64,000 nucleotides of DNA from Viridibacillus sp050279675. GTDB taxonomy: Bacteria; Bacillota; Bacilli; Bacillales_A; Planococcaceae. This document shows positions 51,213-59,892 of this stretch, piece after piece. Location: positions 119,643 through 183,642 of the forward strand of contig NZ_JBNNUK010000007.1 of the NCBI RefSeq assembly GCF_050279675.1, written 5' to 3'. The translations under genes and the position numbers were made by a program. The notes below the pieces were generated by a model. That model was not told the DNA's origin, did no database searches, and worked only from the letters and a program-made list of their open reading frames with translations. Every line of letters starts with the position of its first letter. Within the stretch, counting starts at the first letter, position 1.

Positions 51213-51506
51213 TTACTCTTCACCGAATTCAGCGTCAAGCGTGTTCAATACTTCTTCAACCATATCCCACTCTTCATCTGTTTCGATTTCTTCAATCGAT
51301 TCAAGTTCACCGTCTTCTGATAATATAGTTTTAGCAGCGAAAACTTCTACTTGTTCACCCTCTGCAACGCCCTCTTCATAATAAAGAACGTATGATTGTT
51401 CAGTAGCATCTACTGAAAATTCATAAAGCACGGCATATGTGTGTTCGTTGCCTTCTTCATCGATTAGATGGATATGTTTATGATCGTGTTCTTGTTCATT
51501 TGACAT
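51213..51506 (-). CDS. DUF1292 (YrzB-like) protein, copy B
   Basis: Acidic 97-residue protein of the DUF1292/YrzB family. The conserved core is HIHLIDEEGNEHTYAVLYEF, then SYVLYYEEG and EEWDMVEEVLNTL at the C-terminus. Start ATG 51504-51506, 6 nt after GAGGTG; an in-frame GTG three codons earlier lies in that site. It is a paralogue of its upstream neighbour, about half the positions matching by eye. Function unknown; the gene always sits by ruvX. Confidence 0.9.
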   Translation of the reverse strand: MSNEQEHDHKHIHLIDEEGNEHTYAVLYEFSVDATEQSYVLYYEEGVAEGEQVEVFAAKTILSEDGELESIEEIETDEEWDMVEEVLNTLDAEFGEE

Positions 51507-51534
51507 GCTTTTCACCTCTTGTTTAAATTAAAAA

Positions 51535-51831
51535 TTATTCAGCGTCGATATCTTCATCAAGCTCATTTACAACTTGCTCGATTAAATCCCATTCAGCTTC
51601 TGTTTCGATTGGAGCTAATTCACCGTCTTGACCATCTTCAGAAGGAGTGAATGCTGATGCAAAGATTTCTACTTCGCCTTCTTCATCTTCAGTACCGATT
51701 ACGTAATAAAGTACGTAAGATTTACCGAATTCTTCTGAGTCAAATGTATGAAGTACTTCACATAATTGTTCGTTGCCCTCTTCATCTACCACTGTGATAT
51801 TGCGTTGTTCTTGTTCGTTTTCGTTTGTCAT
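51535..51831 (-). CDS. yrzB: DUF1292 (YrzB) protein, copy A
   Basis: 98-residue acidic protein: NITVVDEEGNEQLCEVLHTF, SYVLYYVIGTEDEEGE and AEWDLIEQVVNELDED. Same fold and order as the copy downstream, 28 nt apart, so a tandem duplication has occurred; B. subtilis has a single YrzB here. It is 12 nt after ruvX. The ATG follows GAGGTGAATAT. Confidence 0.92.
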   Translation of the reverse strand: MTNENEQEQRNITVVDEEGNEQLCEVLHTFDSEEFGKSYVLYYVIGTEDEEGEVEIFASAFTPSEDGQDGELAPIETEAEWDLIEQVVNELDEDIDAE

Positions 51832-51843
51832 AATATATTCACC

Positions 51844-52266
51844 TCATAATTGTTTTCGGTCTAAAAATCCTTGAAGGATCATAACCGCAGCCATCTTATC
51901 AATAACTTTTTTTCGATCTTTGCGACGGACATCTGCTTCAATTAGCAAGCGCTCCGCAGCCATCGTTGTTAGACGCTCATCCCATAATGTTACCTTTAAT
52001 GAGAAGGTCTCCTCTAATAGCTCTTTATAGCGTTGAGAAGCTTCTCCTCTTGGGCCAACAGTATTGTTCATATTTTTGGGGAATCCAACAACGAATTCCG
52101 TTACTCCATATGATTGGACAAGTTCACGAATTCGGTCAATACCAAATTCTTCGTTTTCTTCGTCGATTTTTACAGTTTCAATTCCTTGAGCAGTCCAACC
52201 TAGTGCATCACTAATTGCTACTCCAACTGTTTTAGAACCAACATCTAAACCCATTATTCTCATCAT
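51844..52266 (-). CDS. ruvX: Holliday junction resolvase-like protein RuvX/YqgF
   Basis: RNase H-like nuclease family; in bacteria related to pre-16S rRNA 5' end processing. GLDVGSKTVGVAISD at 6-20 gives the first Asp; EFVVGFPKNMNN and DERLTTMAAE carry the other conserved acidic residues. 140 residues. The start ATG overlaps the upstream stop (TAATG), with another ATG directly behind it. Confidence 0.95.
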   Translation of the reverse strand: MMRIMGLDVGSKTVGVAISDALGWTAQGIETVKIDEENEEFGIDRIRELVQSYGVTEFVVGFPKNMNNTVGPRGEASQRYKELLEETFSLKVTLWDERLTTMAAERLLIEADVRRKDRKKVIDKMAAVMILQGFLDRKQL

Positions 52267-52532
52267 TATGCCTCGTTATTCTTTTTAATGTAGAACTTCA
52301 CAAGTTCTTCTAGTATTTCGTCACGCTCAAGCTTGCGAATTTTGTTACGAGCCTCTTGATGACGAGGAATATATGCCGGATCACCTGACAGAAGGTAACC
52401 AACAATCTGATTAATCGGATTATACCCTTTTTCTTCTAGTGCCGCATGAACATGAAGCATAGTTTGCTTTACTTCTTGTTCCATAGATTCTTCGGGAAAA
52501 TTAAATTTCATCGTTTGATCGAACGAACTCAT
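52266..52532 (-). CDS. yrzL: IreB family regulatory phosphoprotein (DUF965/YrzL)
   Basis: 88-residue protein of the IreB family, named for an Enterococcus phosphoprotein that affects cephalosporin resistance through a Ser/Thr kinase. MSSFDQTMKFNFPEE with the N-terminal Thr that is phosphorylated in IreB, and GYLLSGDPAYIPRHQEARNK are visible. Start ATG 52530-52532, 6 nt after GAGGTG; the preceding GTG is inside it. It is coupled to ruvX and follows alaS. Confidence 0.94.
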   Translation of the reverse strand: MSSFDQTMKFNFPEESMEQEVKQTMLHVHAALEEKGYNPINQIVGYLLSGDPAYIPRHQEARNKIRKLERDEILEELVKFYIKKNNEA

Positions 52533-52611
52533 GCTCAGCACCTCACTTTAAGTTTTTGAAAGTATAAAAAATCTTCTATTCATAGTAAGTATAACGTATT
52601 AGAGCTACCTT

Positions 52612-55239
52612 TTAAATAGATTTTACATAATCATAAACAGATTCAAGCGCTTCTGCAAGTTTAGAGCCATCTTTTGCCCCAGCCATCGCCATATCTGGGC
52701 GACCGCCACCTTTACCACCGCATTGTTCTGCTACTTGTTTAACGATATTTCCAGCGTGATAGTTCCCACCAGCTATGTCTTTTGTAACACCTGCGATAAG
52801 CATTACTTTATCGCCTTCAGTTGCACCTAAAACAATAACGCTGTTAGTCATTTTCTCTTTTAGATCATCCATTAATTGTCGTAATTGATTGTTGTCTTTT
52901 GCTTCTACTTTAGTAGCAAGAACTGTGACTTCACCAATTTCTTTTGCAGCAGATAAAACATTTGACGCTTGAGCGTTCGCAATTTTAGAAGATAGTGCAG
53001 CATTTTCGCGTTGTTGTTCTTTGTAATCATGTTGTAAACCTTCAACACGAGCAACTAAATCTTTAGGATTAGCTTTTAATAATGCTGCTGCTTGCTCTAG
53101 AATATGTTGCTCTTCTTTCGCTGCAACGAAAGCTGCTTTGCCTGTAACAGCTTCAAGACGGCGAGTACCTGCTCCAATACCGCTCTCAGAAACAATTTTA
53201 AAGAAACCAATTTGTGAAGTACGGTCTACGTGAATACCACCGCATAGTTCTAATGAATAGTCGCCTACTTGTACAACACGAACTACATCACCATATTTCT
53301 CACCAAACAAAGCCATTGCACCCATTGCTTTTGCTTCATCAATTGCTTTGTTTTCAATATTAACAGCGATATCATCCCAAATTTTTTCGTTCACAATTTG
53401 CTCAATTGTTTCTAATTCTTCTCTTGTTACTTGACCGAAGTGAGAGAAGTCAAAACGTAAACGATCTGGTCCTACATATGAACCCGCTTGGTTTACATGA
53501 TCACCTAATGTGTCTTTTAATGCACGTTGTAATAGGTGAGTCGCTGTGTGATTTTTAATCGTTTGATTGCGAGCATCGCGATTCACAATTGCATGAACTT
53601 CATCTTCAATATTCATTTCTCCAGTTTCAACAATAACTGTATGCAAGTTTTGACCGTTCGGTGATTTTTGTACATCTTTTATTGACGCAGTGAATGAGTC
53701 ATTTGAGATAGTACCATGGTCAGCAATTTGACCACCTGACTCTGCATAAAATGGCGTTTCAGAAAGAATAACTAATACTTCTTCACCTTCAGAAGCTTCT
53801 TTTACTTCTTGTCCATTTGCTACGATTGCAACTACTTTTGTATGAGTTGTTAATGTTTCATAACCAACAAATGTACTTTCTTGGTTTAGATTAGCCAATA
53901 CTTCAGATTGAACATGCATTGAATCGACGTCTTGACGAGCTGCACGAGCACGGTTACGTTGTGCTTCCATCTCTTTTTCAAAACCTTCATGGTCTACAGT
54001 CATATTTACTTCTTCAGCATATTCTTCTGTTAATTCAACAGGGAAACCATAAGTATCATATAGGCGGAAAGCGTCCTTACCTGGTACGATAGTTGAGTTT
54101 GCTGCTTTTTGCGTTTCAACTACTTCATTAAAAATAGCTAAACCACCGTCTAATGTTTCGTGGAAACGAACTTCTTCATTTTTAATAACACGTTGGATAA
54201 AATCTTGTTTTTCTTTTACTTCTGGATAGAAATCCACCATAATTTCGCCAACAGTTGGTACTAAATCATACATAAATGGTTTCTCAATACCTAATTGTTT
54301 TGCGTAACGTACAGCACGGCGTAGTAAACGGCGAAGTACATAACCACGTCCTTCGTTTGATGGAAGTGCTCCATCCCCTATAGCAAATGCTACTGTACGA
54401 ATATGGTCAGCGATTACTTTGAATGCTTCATCTTTGTTTACATCAAGGTGATATTTTTCACCAGAAATACGTTCTGTATGCTCGATAATTGGCATAAATA
54501 AATCCGTATCAAAGTTTGTCGGTACATTTTGTACAACAGAAGCCATACGTTCTAGACCCATGCCAGTATCAATATTTTGTTTTGGCAGCGGTGTGTATGT
54601 GCCATCAGGATTATGGTTGAACTCTGAGAATACAAGATTCCAGATTTCTAAGTAACGTTCATTTTCTCCACCTGGATATAGTTCTGGATCTGATTCGTCT
54701 GCACCGTATGATTCTCCGCGATCATAGAAGATTTCCGAGTTTGGACCACTTGGACCTTCACCGATATCCCAGAAGTTTCCTTCAAGACGAATTAAGCGCT
54801 CTTCAGGAATTCCGATTTCATCTTTCCAGATTGTATACGCTTCAGTATCTTCAGGGTGAATAGTAATTGAAAGCTTTTCAGGTTCAAAGCCCATCCATTT
54901 TGCATCTGTTAAGAACTCCCAAGCATAGTGAATAGCTTCTTTTTTGAAGTAATCACCGATTGAGAAATTCCCTAACATTTCGAAGAATGTATGGTGACGA
55001 GCTGTTTTACCTACGTTTTCGATATCGTTTGTACGGATAGACTTTTGTGCATTTACGATACGAGGATTATCAGGAATAACACGACCATCAAAGTATTTTT
55101 TTAAAGTTGCTACTCCTGAGTTGATCCATAATAATGATGGGTCATTAATCGGCACAAGTGGTGCACTTGGCTCTTGTTTATGTCCTTTCTCTTCAAAGAA
55201 CTCAATATATTTACGACGAATTTCTGCTGCTGTTTTCAT
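52612..55239 (-). CDS. alaS: alanyl-tRNA synthetase
   Basis: Charges tRNA-Ala. Class II motifs at the N-terminus (MKTAAEIRRKYIEFF, ARHHTFFEMLGNFSIGDYFK), editing-domain zinc motif HTATHLLQRAL and CGGIHV near residue 660, and a C-terminal domain ending in the GGGRPDMA motif. 875 residues, normal length. ATG follows GGAGG. Regulated by the T-box leader directly upstream. Confidence 0.99.
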   Translation of the reverse strand: MKTAAEIRRKYIEFFEEKGHKQEPSAPLVPINDPSLLWINSGVATLKKYFDGRVIPDNPRIVNAQKSIRTNDIENVGKTARHHTFFEMLGNFSIGDYFKKEAIHYAWEFLTDAKWMGFEPEKLSITIHPEDTEAYTIWKDEIGIPEERLIRLEGNFWDIGEGPSGPNSEIFYDRGESYGADESDPELYPGGENERYLEIWNLVFSEFNHNPDGTYTPLPKQNIDTGMGLERMASVVQNVPTNFDTDLFMPIIEHTERISGEKYHLDVNKDEAFKVIADHIRTVAFAIGDGALPSNEGRGYVLRRLLRRAVRYAKQLGIEKPFMYDLVPTVGEIMVDFYPEVKEKQDFIQRVIKNEEVRFHETLDGGLAIFNEVVETQKAANSTIVPGKDAFRLYDTYGFPVELTEEYAEEVNMTVDHEGFEKEMEAQRNRARAARQDVDSMHVQSEVLANLNQESTFVGYETLTTHTKVVAIVANGQEVKEASEGEEVLVILSETPFYAESGGQIADHGTISNDSFTASIKDVQKSPNGQNLHTVIVETGEMNIEDEVHAIVNRDARNQTIKNHTATHLLQRALKDTLGDHVNQAGSYVGPDRLRFDFSHFGQVTREELETIEQIVNEKIWDDIAVNIENKAIDEAKAMGAMALFGEKYGDVVRVVQVGDYSLELCGGIHVDRTSQIGFFKIVSESGIGAGTRRLEAVTGKAAFVAAKEEQHILEQAAALLKANPKDLVARVEGLQHDYKEQQRENAALSSKIANAQASNVLSAAKEIGEVTVLATKVEAKDNNQLRQLMDDLKEKMTNSVIVLGATEGDKVMLIAGVTKDIAGGNYHAGNIVKQVAEQCGGKGGGRPDMAMAGAKDGSKLAEALESVYDYVKSI

Positions 55240-55263
55240 TTGCTTATTCCTCCTTTAGACAAT

Positions 55264-55500
55264 AAAAAACCTTCATCCACTATAAAAGGGACGAAGGTTG
55301 AAAATTCGCGGTACCACCCTAGTTACAATAGACCGGTCTTGCGTCTATTGTCTCTTCATTAAGCCTTAACGCGGCAAACGACAGGGATTAGCTGTACTCG
55401 GGATGAGCTTTCCAAAATGAATTGTGAAGGTTCTTGCAGCCTAGGAACCTCTTTCTGTGCACATTGCATAATGTACTTATATCCTTCGTAGTTTTAAGCG
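55264..55500 (-). promoter_or_regulatory. alaS T-box riboswitch leader
   Basis: Minus strand leader with the T-box signature AGGGTGGTACCGCG at 55307-55320, which pairs with the acceptor end of uncharged tRNA; a downstream terminator stem AACCTTC...GAAGGTT followed by TTTTT (55264-55300); stem III around ACAATAGAC/GTCTATTGT; and a stem I with GGAAA-GCT-CATCC, whose GCT (55406-55408) fits an alanine specifier codon. It would raise alaS transcription when tRNA-Ala is uncharged. Confidence 0.93.
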
Positions 55501-55522
55501 ATATATATATTGTTAGTTACAA

Positions 55523-55552
55523 ATATTTGAAAATACGATTGTTTTCAAATAT
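55523..55552 (-). other. AT-rich hairpin at the 5' end of the alaS leader
   Basis: ATATTTGAAAA, 8-nt loop, TTTTCAAATAT. There is no clear T run behind it on the minus strand. It could be a weak recD2 terminator or a 5' stabilising hairpin of the T-box RNA, since the alaS promoter lies upstream of it. Confidence 0.5.
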
Positions 55553-55564
55553 CGACTCAATCTT

Positions 55565-55593
55565 ATTTTAAAAAAGGTCTTTGTATCTGTCAA
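55565..55593 (-). promoter_or_regulatory. sigma-A promoter of alaS, overlapping the recD2 stop
   Basis: Minus strand: TTGACA (55588-55593), 17-nt spacer, TAAAAT (55565-55570). The -35 box overlaps the recD2 stop codon at 55590-55592. The predicted leader is about 320 nt. Confidence 0.82.
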
Positions 55594-58061
55594 ATCTCTT
55601 CTTCAAGAAAATCATAAGGACTAATACCTTTCATACCGATTAAAGGGTGAATATCTAAATAATTTTCAGTATTCAAGGATTGTGATTCCATGGATAATTG
55701 TTCTTCTTGTGGTACAACAGTTGATGAATCAGTTGTTTCAGACACTTGTGCCATTTTTGGCTCTACAGAATCTTTAACGGCTTCTAGCACTTCTTCTATT
55801 TGCAGGCGCTGTGCTAAAGTCGTATTTCTTTGGAGATCATCTGTTCTTAGCATACCATATTTAAACACATCAATTTCACCACAAAGAATGAGGAAGTTTT
55901 TTGCCCTCGTAATTCCTGTATACAGTAAGTTTTTACGCAACATTTTAGAATAACCACGTACTACTGGCATAATAACTGTTTGGAATTCACTACCTTGTGA
56001 CTTGTGAATTGAACAACAGTAAGCAAGAGTAATCTGATTCAAATCACCGCGTTGATACGTTACTTCAATGCCATCATATGAAGCTACAAGTAAGTCTTGT
56101 TTCTCAATAGTCTCATTCGCTTTGATAATACTAATTACTTCTCCCATATCACCGTTAAAAACATTGCTATTAGGTTGATTGACTAGCTGTAAGATTTTAT
56201 CACCAATACGATACGTAACATCACCAAATGTTATTTCCTTACTCTTTTCAGTTTTCTTCGGATTAACAAGTTCTTGAATCATTTTATTAATAGCATCAAT
56301 ACCTGCAGGACCTCTATACATAGGTGCTAAAATTTGCACATCATGAATGGAGAAGCCTTTCTTAACCGCACTTGATACGACTTGTTTGATGACATCAGCT
56401 ACTTGGTCGGAGCTAGCTTGGATAAAAGAACGATCGGATGTTTTGGCAAGCATATTTTGCGGCATCTCGCCTTTTTTCATTTGATGGGCAAGTTCAATAA
56501 TTGATGAGCCATCTGCTTGTCTATATACATCAGTTAACTCAACAGTTGGAATTGCTTTGGAAGCAAGTAAATCTTTTAGCACTTGTCCAGGACCTACAGG
56601 CGGCAATTGATCTTGGTCACCAACAAAAATAACTTGGCAATCATCATTTAACGACTTTAACAATTGATGAGCGAGCCATGTATCAACCATCGACATTTCG
56701 TCGACGATGATGAGCCGTCCTCCAACTTCCTTCTCCGTTTCCTCTTCCTTTTCTTGTCCCGTGAAGCCCAGCAAACGGTGAATAGTCATCGCTGGTAATT
56801 CAGTTGATTCACTAAGACGCTTAGCCGCTCTCCCTGTTGGCGCCACTAGTACAATCGGAAAAGGCTCGTCTTTTTCAATATAGTCTTTTGGATTCAAAGT
56901 TAAGCCATGAAGCTCTGCATAAACGTCTACAATTCCTCGAACCACCGTCGTTTTCCCTGTACCAGGTCCACCTGTTAAAATCATAACTGCTGAGTTAATC
57001 GCCTTCTCAATGGCGTCCACTTGCGTTTCTGCATATGAAACACCAAAACGTTCCTCAGCATCACCGATAAATTTTCGGATTTCAGATGTAGGGAACGCGG
57101 ATTGTTCAGCATTTTTTTGAACTAACTCTGTAATTTTAGAAGCAATACCAATCTCTGAAAAATACAAAGACGGCATATAGAGGCGTGTTTCTTCACCACA
57201 AATTTTACTATCCTCACGAAGTTCGATACAGGCTTTTGAAATTGTCTCAAAAGGAATTTCATATGCCTGACTCATTTCAAGTAGGCTTTTCGCTTGTGGC
57301 AAAATATCCTTCGCTTCCATATATACATGTCCCTCTGACAAAGCACCTGCATTTAAAAGGTGTAACACGGCAGCTTTAATACGATCTGGATGGTCCCCTG
57401 TAATATGTAGTTTAGCTCCTAATTCATCTGCACGTTGAAAACCTACACCTTCAACTTCTTCAATAAGTCTGTAAGGATTTTCTGTTAACAGTTGAATGGT
57501 TTCATTTTCATACATTTGGTATATACGCACTGCTAGTTGTGGGCCAAAGCCCCAGTCATTTAATTGGATCATAATACGATCCAACCCTAGATTTTGCTCT
57601 AGTACGGAGCGTAATGTCTCTTTTTTATCTTCTGTAAGTCTTGGAATTTCATCAAGTGCATCTGGATTATTGATAATAATTTTAATGGCATCTTTTCCTA
57701 GCTTTTTAACGATTGTCTCAGCCGTTTTATGACCTATACCTGGGAATAAATCACTCGACAAGTAATGTACGACACCTTGTTCAGTACCAGGAATCTCTTT
57801 AATAAAAGTATTAGCTTGAAATTGTATGCCATATTTAGGATGCTGTTTCAATTGTCCAGTAAAACGATACAACGTTTCTTGAACGACAGACGGAAAAAAG
57901 CCTGTCACGATAATTTCTTTTTCTTGATATGTTGTATTCGTTTCTTGAATTTTCAACTTAATGATGGAAAATAAATTCTGAGGATTATGGAAGATAGAGA
58001 CGACAGGCCGACCGACGATAAATAGCTGTTCTTCTTGAAACAATGATACATGTTCAGTCAA
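55590..58061 (-). CDS. recD2: RecD2-type ATP-dependent DNA helicase (YrrC)
   Basis: Superfamily 1B 5'-3' helicase without RecBC partners, involved in replication fork and repair functions. N-terminal OB-like and helix-hairpin-helix region (LFPGIGHKTAETI), Walker A LTGGPGTGKTT at about 362-372, Walker B VDEMSMVD, VGDQDQLPPVGPG and the C-terminal YTGITRAK motif. 823 residues. TTG start with GGAGGGG 6 nt upstream. It lies 16 nt after the TPR gene. Confidence 0.96.
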   Translation of the reverse strand: MTEHVSLFQEEQLFIVGRPVVSIFHNPQNLFSIIKLKIQETNTTYQEKEIIVTGFFPSVVQETLYRFTGQLKQHPKYGIQFQANTFIKEIPGTEQGVVHYLSSDLFPGIGHKTAETIVKKLGKDAIKIIINNPDALDEIPRLTEDKKETLRSVLEQNLGLDRIMIQLNDWGFGPQLAVRIYQMYENETIQLLTENPYRLIEEVEGVGFQRADELGAKLHITGDHPDRIKAAVLHLLNAGALSEGHVYMEAKDILPQAKSLLEMSQAYEIPFETISKACIELREDSKICGEETRLYMPSLYFSEIGIASKITELVQKNAEQSAFPTSEIRKFIGDAEERFGVSYAETQVDAIEKAINSAVMILTGGPGTGKTTVVRGIVDVYAELHGLTLNPKDYIEKDEPFPIVLVAPTGRAAKRLSESTELPAMTIHRLLGFTGQEKEEETEKEVGGRLIIVDEMSMVDTWLAHQLLKSLNDDCQVIFVGDQDQLPPVGPGQVLKDLLASKAIPTVELTDVYRQADGSSIIELAHQMKKGEMPQNMLAKTSDRSFIQASSDQVADVIKQVVSSAVKKGFSIHDVQILAPMYRGPAGIDAINKMIQELVNPKKTEKSKEITFGDVTYRIGDKILQLVNQPNSNVFNGDMGEVISIIKANETIEKQDLLVASYDGIEVTYQRGDLNQITLAYCCSIHKSQGSEFQTVIMPVVRGYSKMLRKNLLYTGITRAKNFLILCGEIDVFKYGMLRTDDLQRNTTLAQRLQIEEVLEAVKDSVEPKMAQVSETTDSSTVVPQEEQLSMESQSLNTENYLDIHPLIGMKGISPYDFLEEEI

Positions 58062-58077
58062 CGCTGTCCCCTCCTTT

Positions 58078-58737
58078 TTATTGGTGCTTCATAGCAATCA
58101 TATCGTGAATATAACGCGCTTGTTCAAACTCAGGTTGTAATGTAAATGCTTGTTTCAAATGATACAAGGCATCTTCAGTACGCTCAGTTGACACTGCAAA
58201 TAGTACACCTAAGTTATAGTGAGCATCTGCATTATTCCAGTCTTGATCGATAACATATTGTAATTCTTTTTGTGCTACATCAAACATTTCTAATGAGCAA
58301 AGTAAGATCCCGTATGCTAGACGAACTTGTACGTCTTCAGGAGCCAACTCTGCTGCTCTTTGTAAATAAGGTAATGCTAATTTTGTTTCACCAGCGCGTT
58401 CAAAGCTTTTTCCAAGCATATAGAATGCATCTTCACCTTCAATACCTAGACGAATGGCAATTTCATATAATTTAGCTGCTTCCATAAAACGCTCGCTATT
58501 GTAATACAAATTAGCTAACCCGTAATAAGCTGTTGCTGCTTTTTCATCTAACGTAATTGCTTTTTGAAAAAAACGCTCAGCTCTTTCAGTTTCATCCATA
58601 GAAGCAAGTAGGTTACCAAAGTTGATGTAACCTACTGTGTTATTTGGTTCTTCTTCTATTGCTTGTGTAAAAGCTTTGACAGCGTCTTCGTAACGCTTTT
58701 CTTGAATAGCTTTTATACCTTGTTCGTTAAAATCCAC
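58078..58737 (-). CDS. yrrB: tetratricopeptide repeat protein YrrB
   Basis: 219-residue soluble scaffold protein made almost wholly of TPR units (for example GYINFGNLLASMDETERAER, AYYGLANLYYNSERFMEAAK, AHYNLGVLFAVSTERTEDAL). About six repeats. I start at GTG 58735-58737, 8 nt after AGGAG; an in-frame GTG three codons earlier is inside the site. It sits between mnmA and recD2 as in B. subtilis; a role as an adaptor is inferred. Confidence 0.93.
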   Translation of the reverse strand: MDFNEQGIKAIQEKRYEDAVKAFTQAIEEEPNNTVGYINFGNLLASMDETERAERFFQKAITLDEKAATAYYGLANLYYNSERFMEAAKLYEIAIRLGIEGEDAFYMLGKSFERAGETKLALPYLQRAAELAPEDVQVRLAYGILLCSLEMFDVAQKELQYVIDQDWNNADAHYNLGVLFAVSTERTEDALYHLKQAFTLQPEFEQARYIHDMIAMKHQ

Positions 58738-58751
58738 TATTTCCACTCCTA

Positions 58752-59873
58752 TTAACCTACATACGTTAATTTTTTGCCATCTTTAAAGACTTCATCAATC
58801 GTTGCGCCACCTAAACATTCGTCACCATCATAAAATACGACAGATTGCCCTGGTGTAATAGCACGTATTGGTTCTTCAAACGTAACACGCACTTTATCAT
58901 CACCTAACATTTCAACCTCTACCGGTGTATCTTGTTGGCGATAACGGAATTTAGCTGTACAACTAAATTTCTCTTGTTTTGGCTTATTTGAAGTAAAACC
59001 TAATTCCACTGCGGTTAAGCTATGAGAATACAGTTTATCATTATGGAAGTTTTGTCCGACTAATAACACGTTCTTTTCTAAATCTTTACCAAGTACAAAC
59101 CAAGGTTCACCGTCGCCACCAATACCTAAGCCGTGACGTTGTCCAATTGTATAGTACATTAAACCGTCGTGTTTCCCCATAACCTTGCCATCCATTGTTT
59201 CCATATTGCCTGGTTGAGCAGGTAAGTATTGACTTAAGAATTGTTTGAAATTACGTTCACCGATGAAGCAAATACCTGTTGAATCTTTTTTTGAAGCAGT
59301 TGCTAATCCTGCTTCAAGTGCAATTTCACGCACTTTTGGTTTCTCTAAATGACCAATTGGAAACATAACTTTTGAAAGTTGTTCCTGTGAAAGTTGGTTC
59401 AAGAAATACGTTTGATCTTTATTATTATCTTTCCCGCGTAACATTACTGTCTCACCATCACGCTCCGCTACTTGTGCATAGTGACCTGTTGCTAAATAGT
59501 CAGCTCCCAGTTTCAATGCGTGTTCAAGGAATGCTTTGAATTTGATTTCTTTGTTACACATTACATCAGGATTTGGTGTGCGCCCTGCTTTATATTCATC
59601 TAAGAAGTAAGTGAAAACTTTATCCCAATATTGCTTTTCAAAGTTTACAGCATAATAAGGGATTCCGATTTGGTTACATACTTTAATAACATCATCATAA
59701 TCTTCCGTTGCCGTACAAACACCAAATTCGTCTGTATCGTCCCAGTTTTTCATGAAGATGCCAATTACATCATAGCCTTGTTTTTTCAATAAATACGCAG
59801 CAACTGAAGAATCGACTCCTCCAGACATACCGACAACAACGCGTGTTTTTGAGGGGTCTTTTGTTGCGTTCAT
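58752..59873 (-). CDS. mnmA: tRNA-specific 2-thiouridylase MnmA
   Basis: Makes s2U34 in tRNA-Lys, Glu and Gln. PP-loop SGGVDSS at 17-23, catalytic cysteine regions NPDVMCNKEIKF (about residue 105) and TGICFIGERNF (about 200). 373 residues from ATG 59871-59873, 6 nt after AAGGTG; the GTG three codons earlier lies in that site. Sulfur is delivered by the cysteine desulfurase encoded 19 nt upstream, as with B. subtilis YrvO. Confidence 0.97.
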   Translation of the reverse strand: MNATKDPSKTRVVVGMSGGVDSSVAAYLLKKQGYDVIGIFMKNWDDTDEFGVCTATEDYDDVIKVCNQIGIPYYAVNFEKQYWDKVFTYFLDEYKAGRTPNPDVMCNKEIKFKAFLEHALKLGADYLATGHYAQVAERDGETVMLRGKDNNKDQTYFLNQLSQEQLSKVMFPIGHLEKPKVREIALEAGLATASKKDSTGICFIGERNFKQFLSQYLPAQPGNMETMDGKVMGKHDGLMYYTIGQRHGLGIGGDGEPWFVLGKDLEKNVLLVGQNFHNDKLYSHSLTAVELGFTSNKPKQEKFSCTAKFRYRQQDTPVEVEMLGDDKVRVTFEEPIRAITPGQSVVFYDGDECLGGATIDEVFKDGKKLTYVG

Positions 59874-59892
59874 AACATTCACCTTTTTTCTT

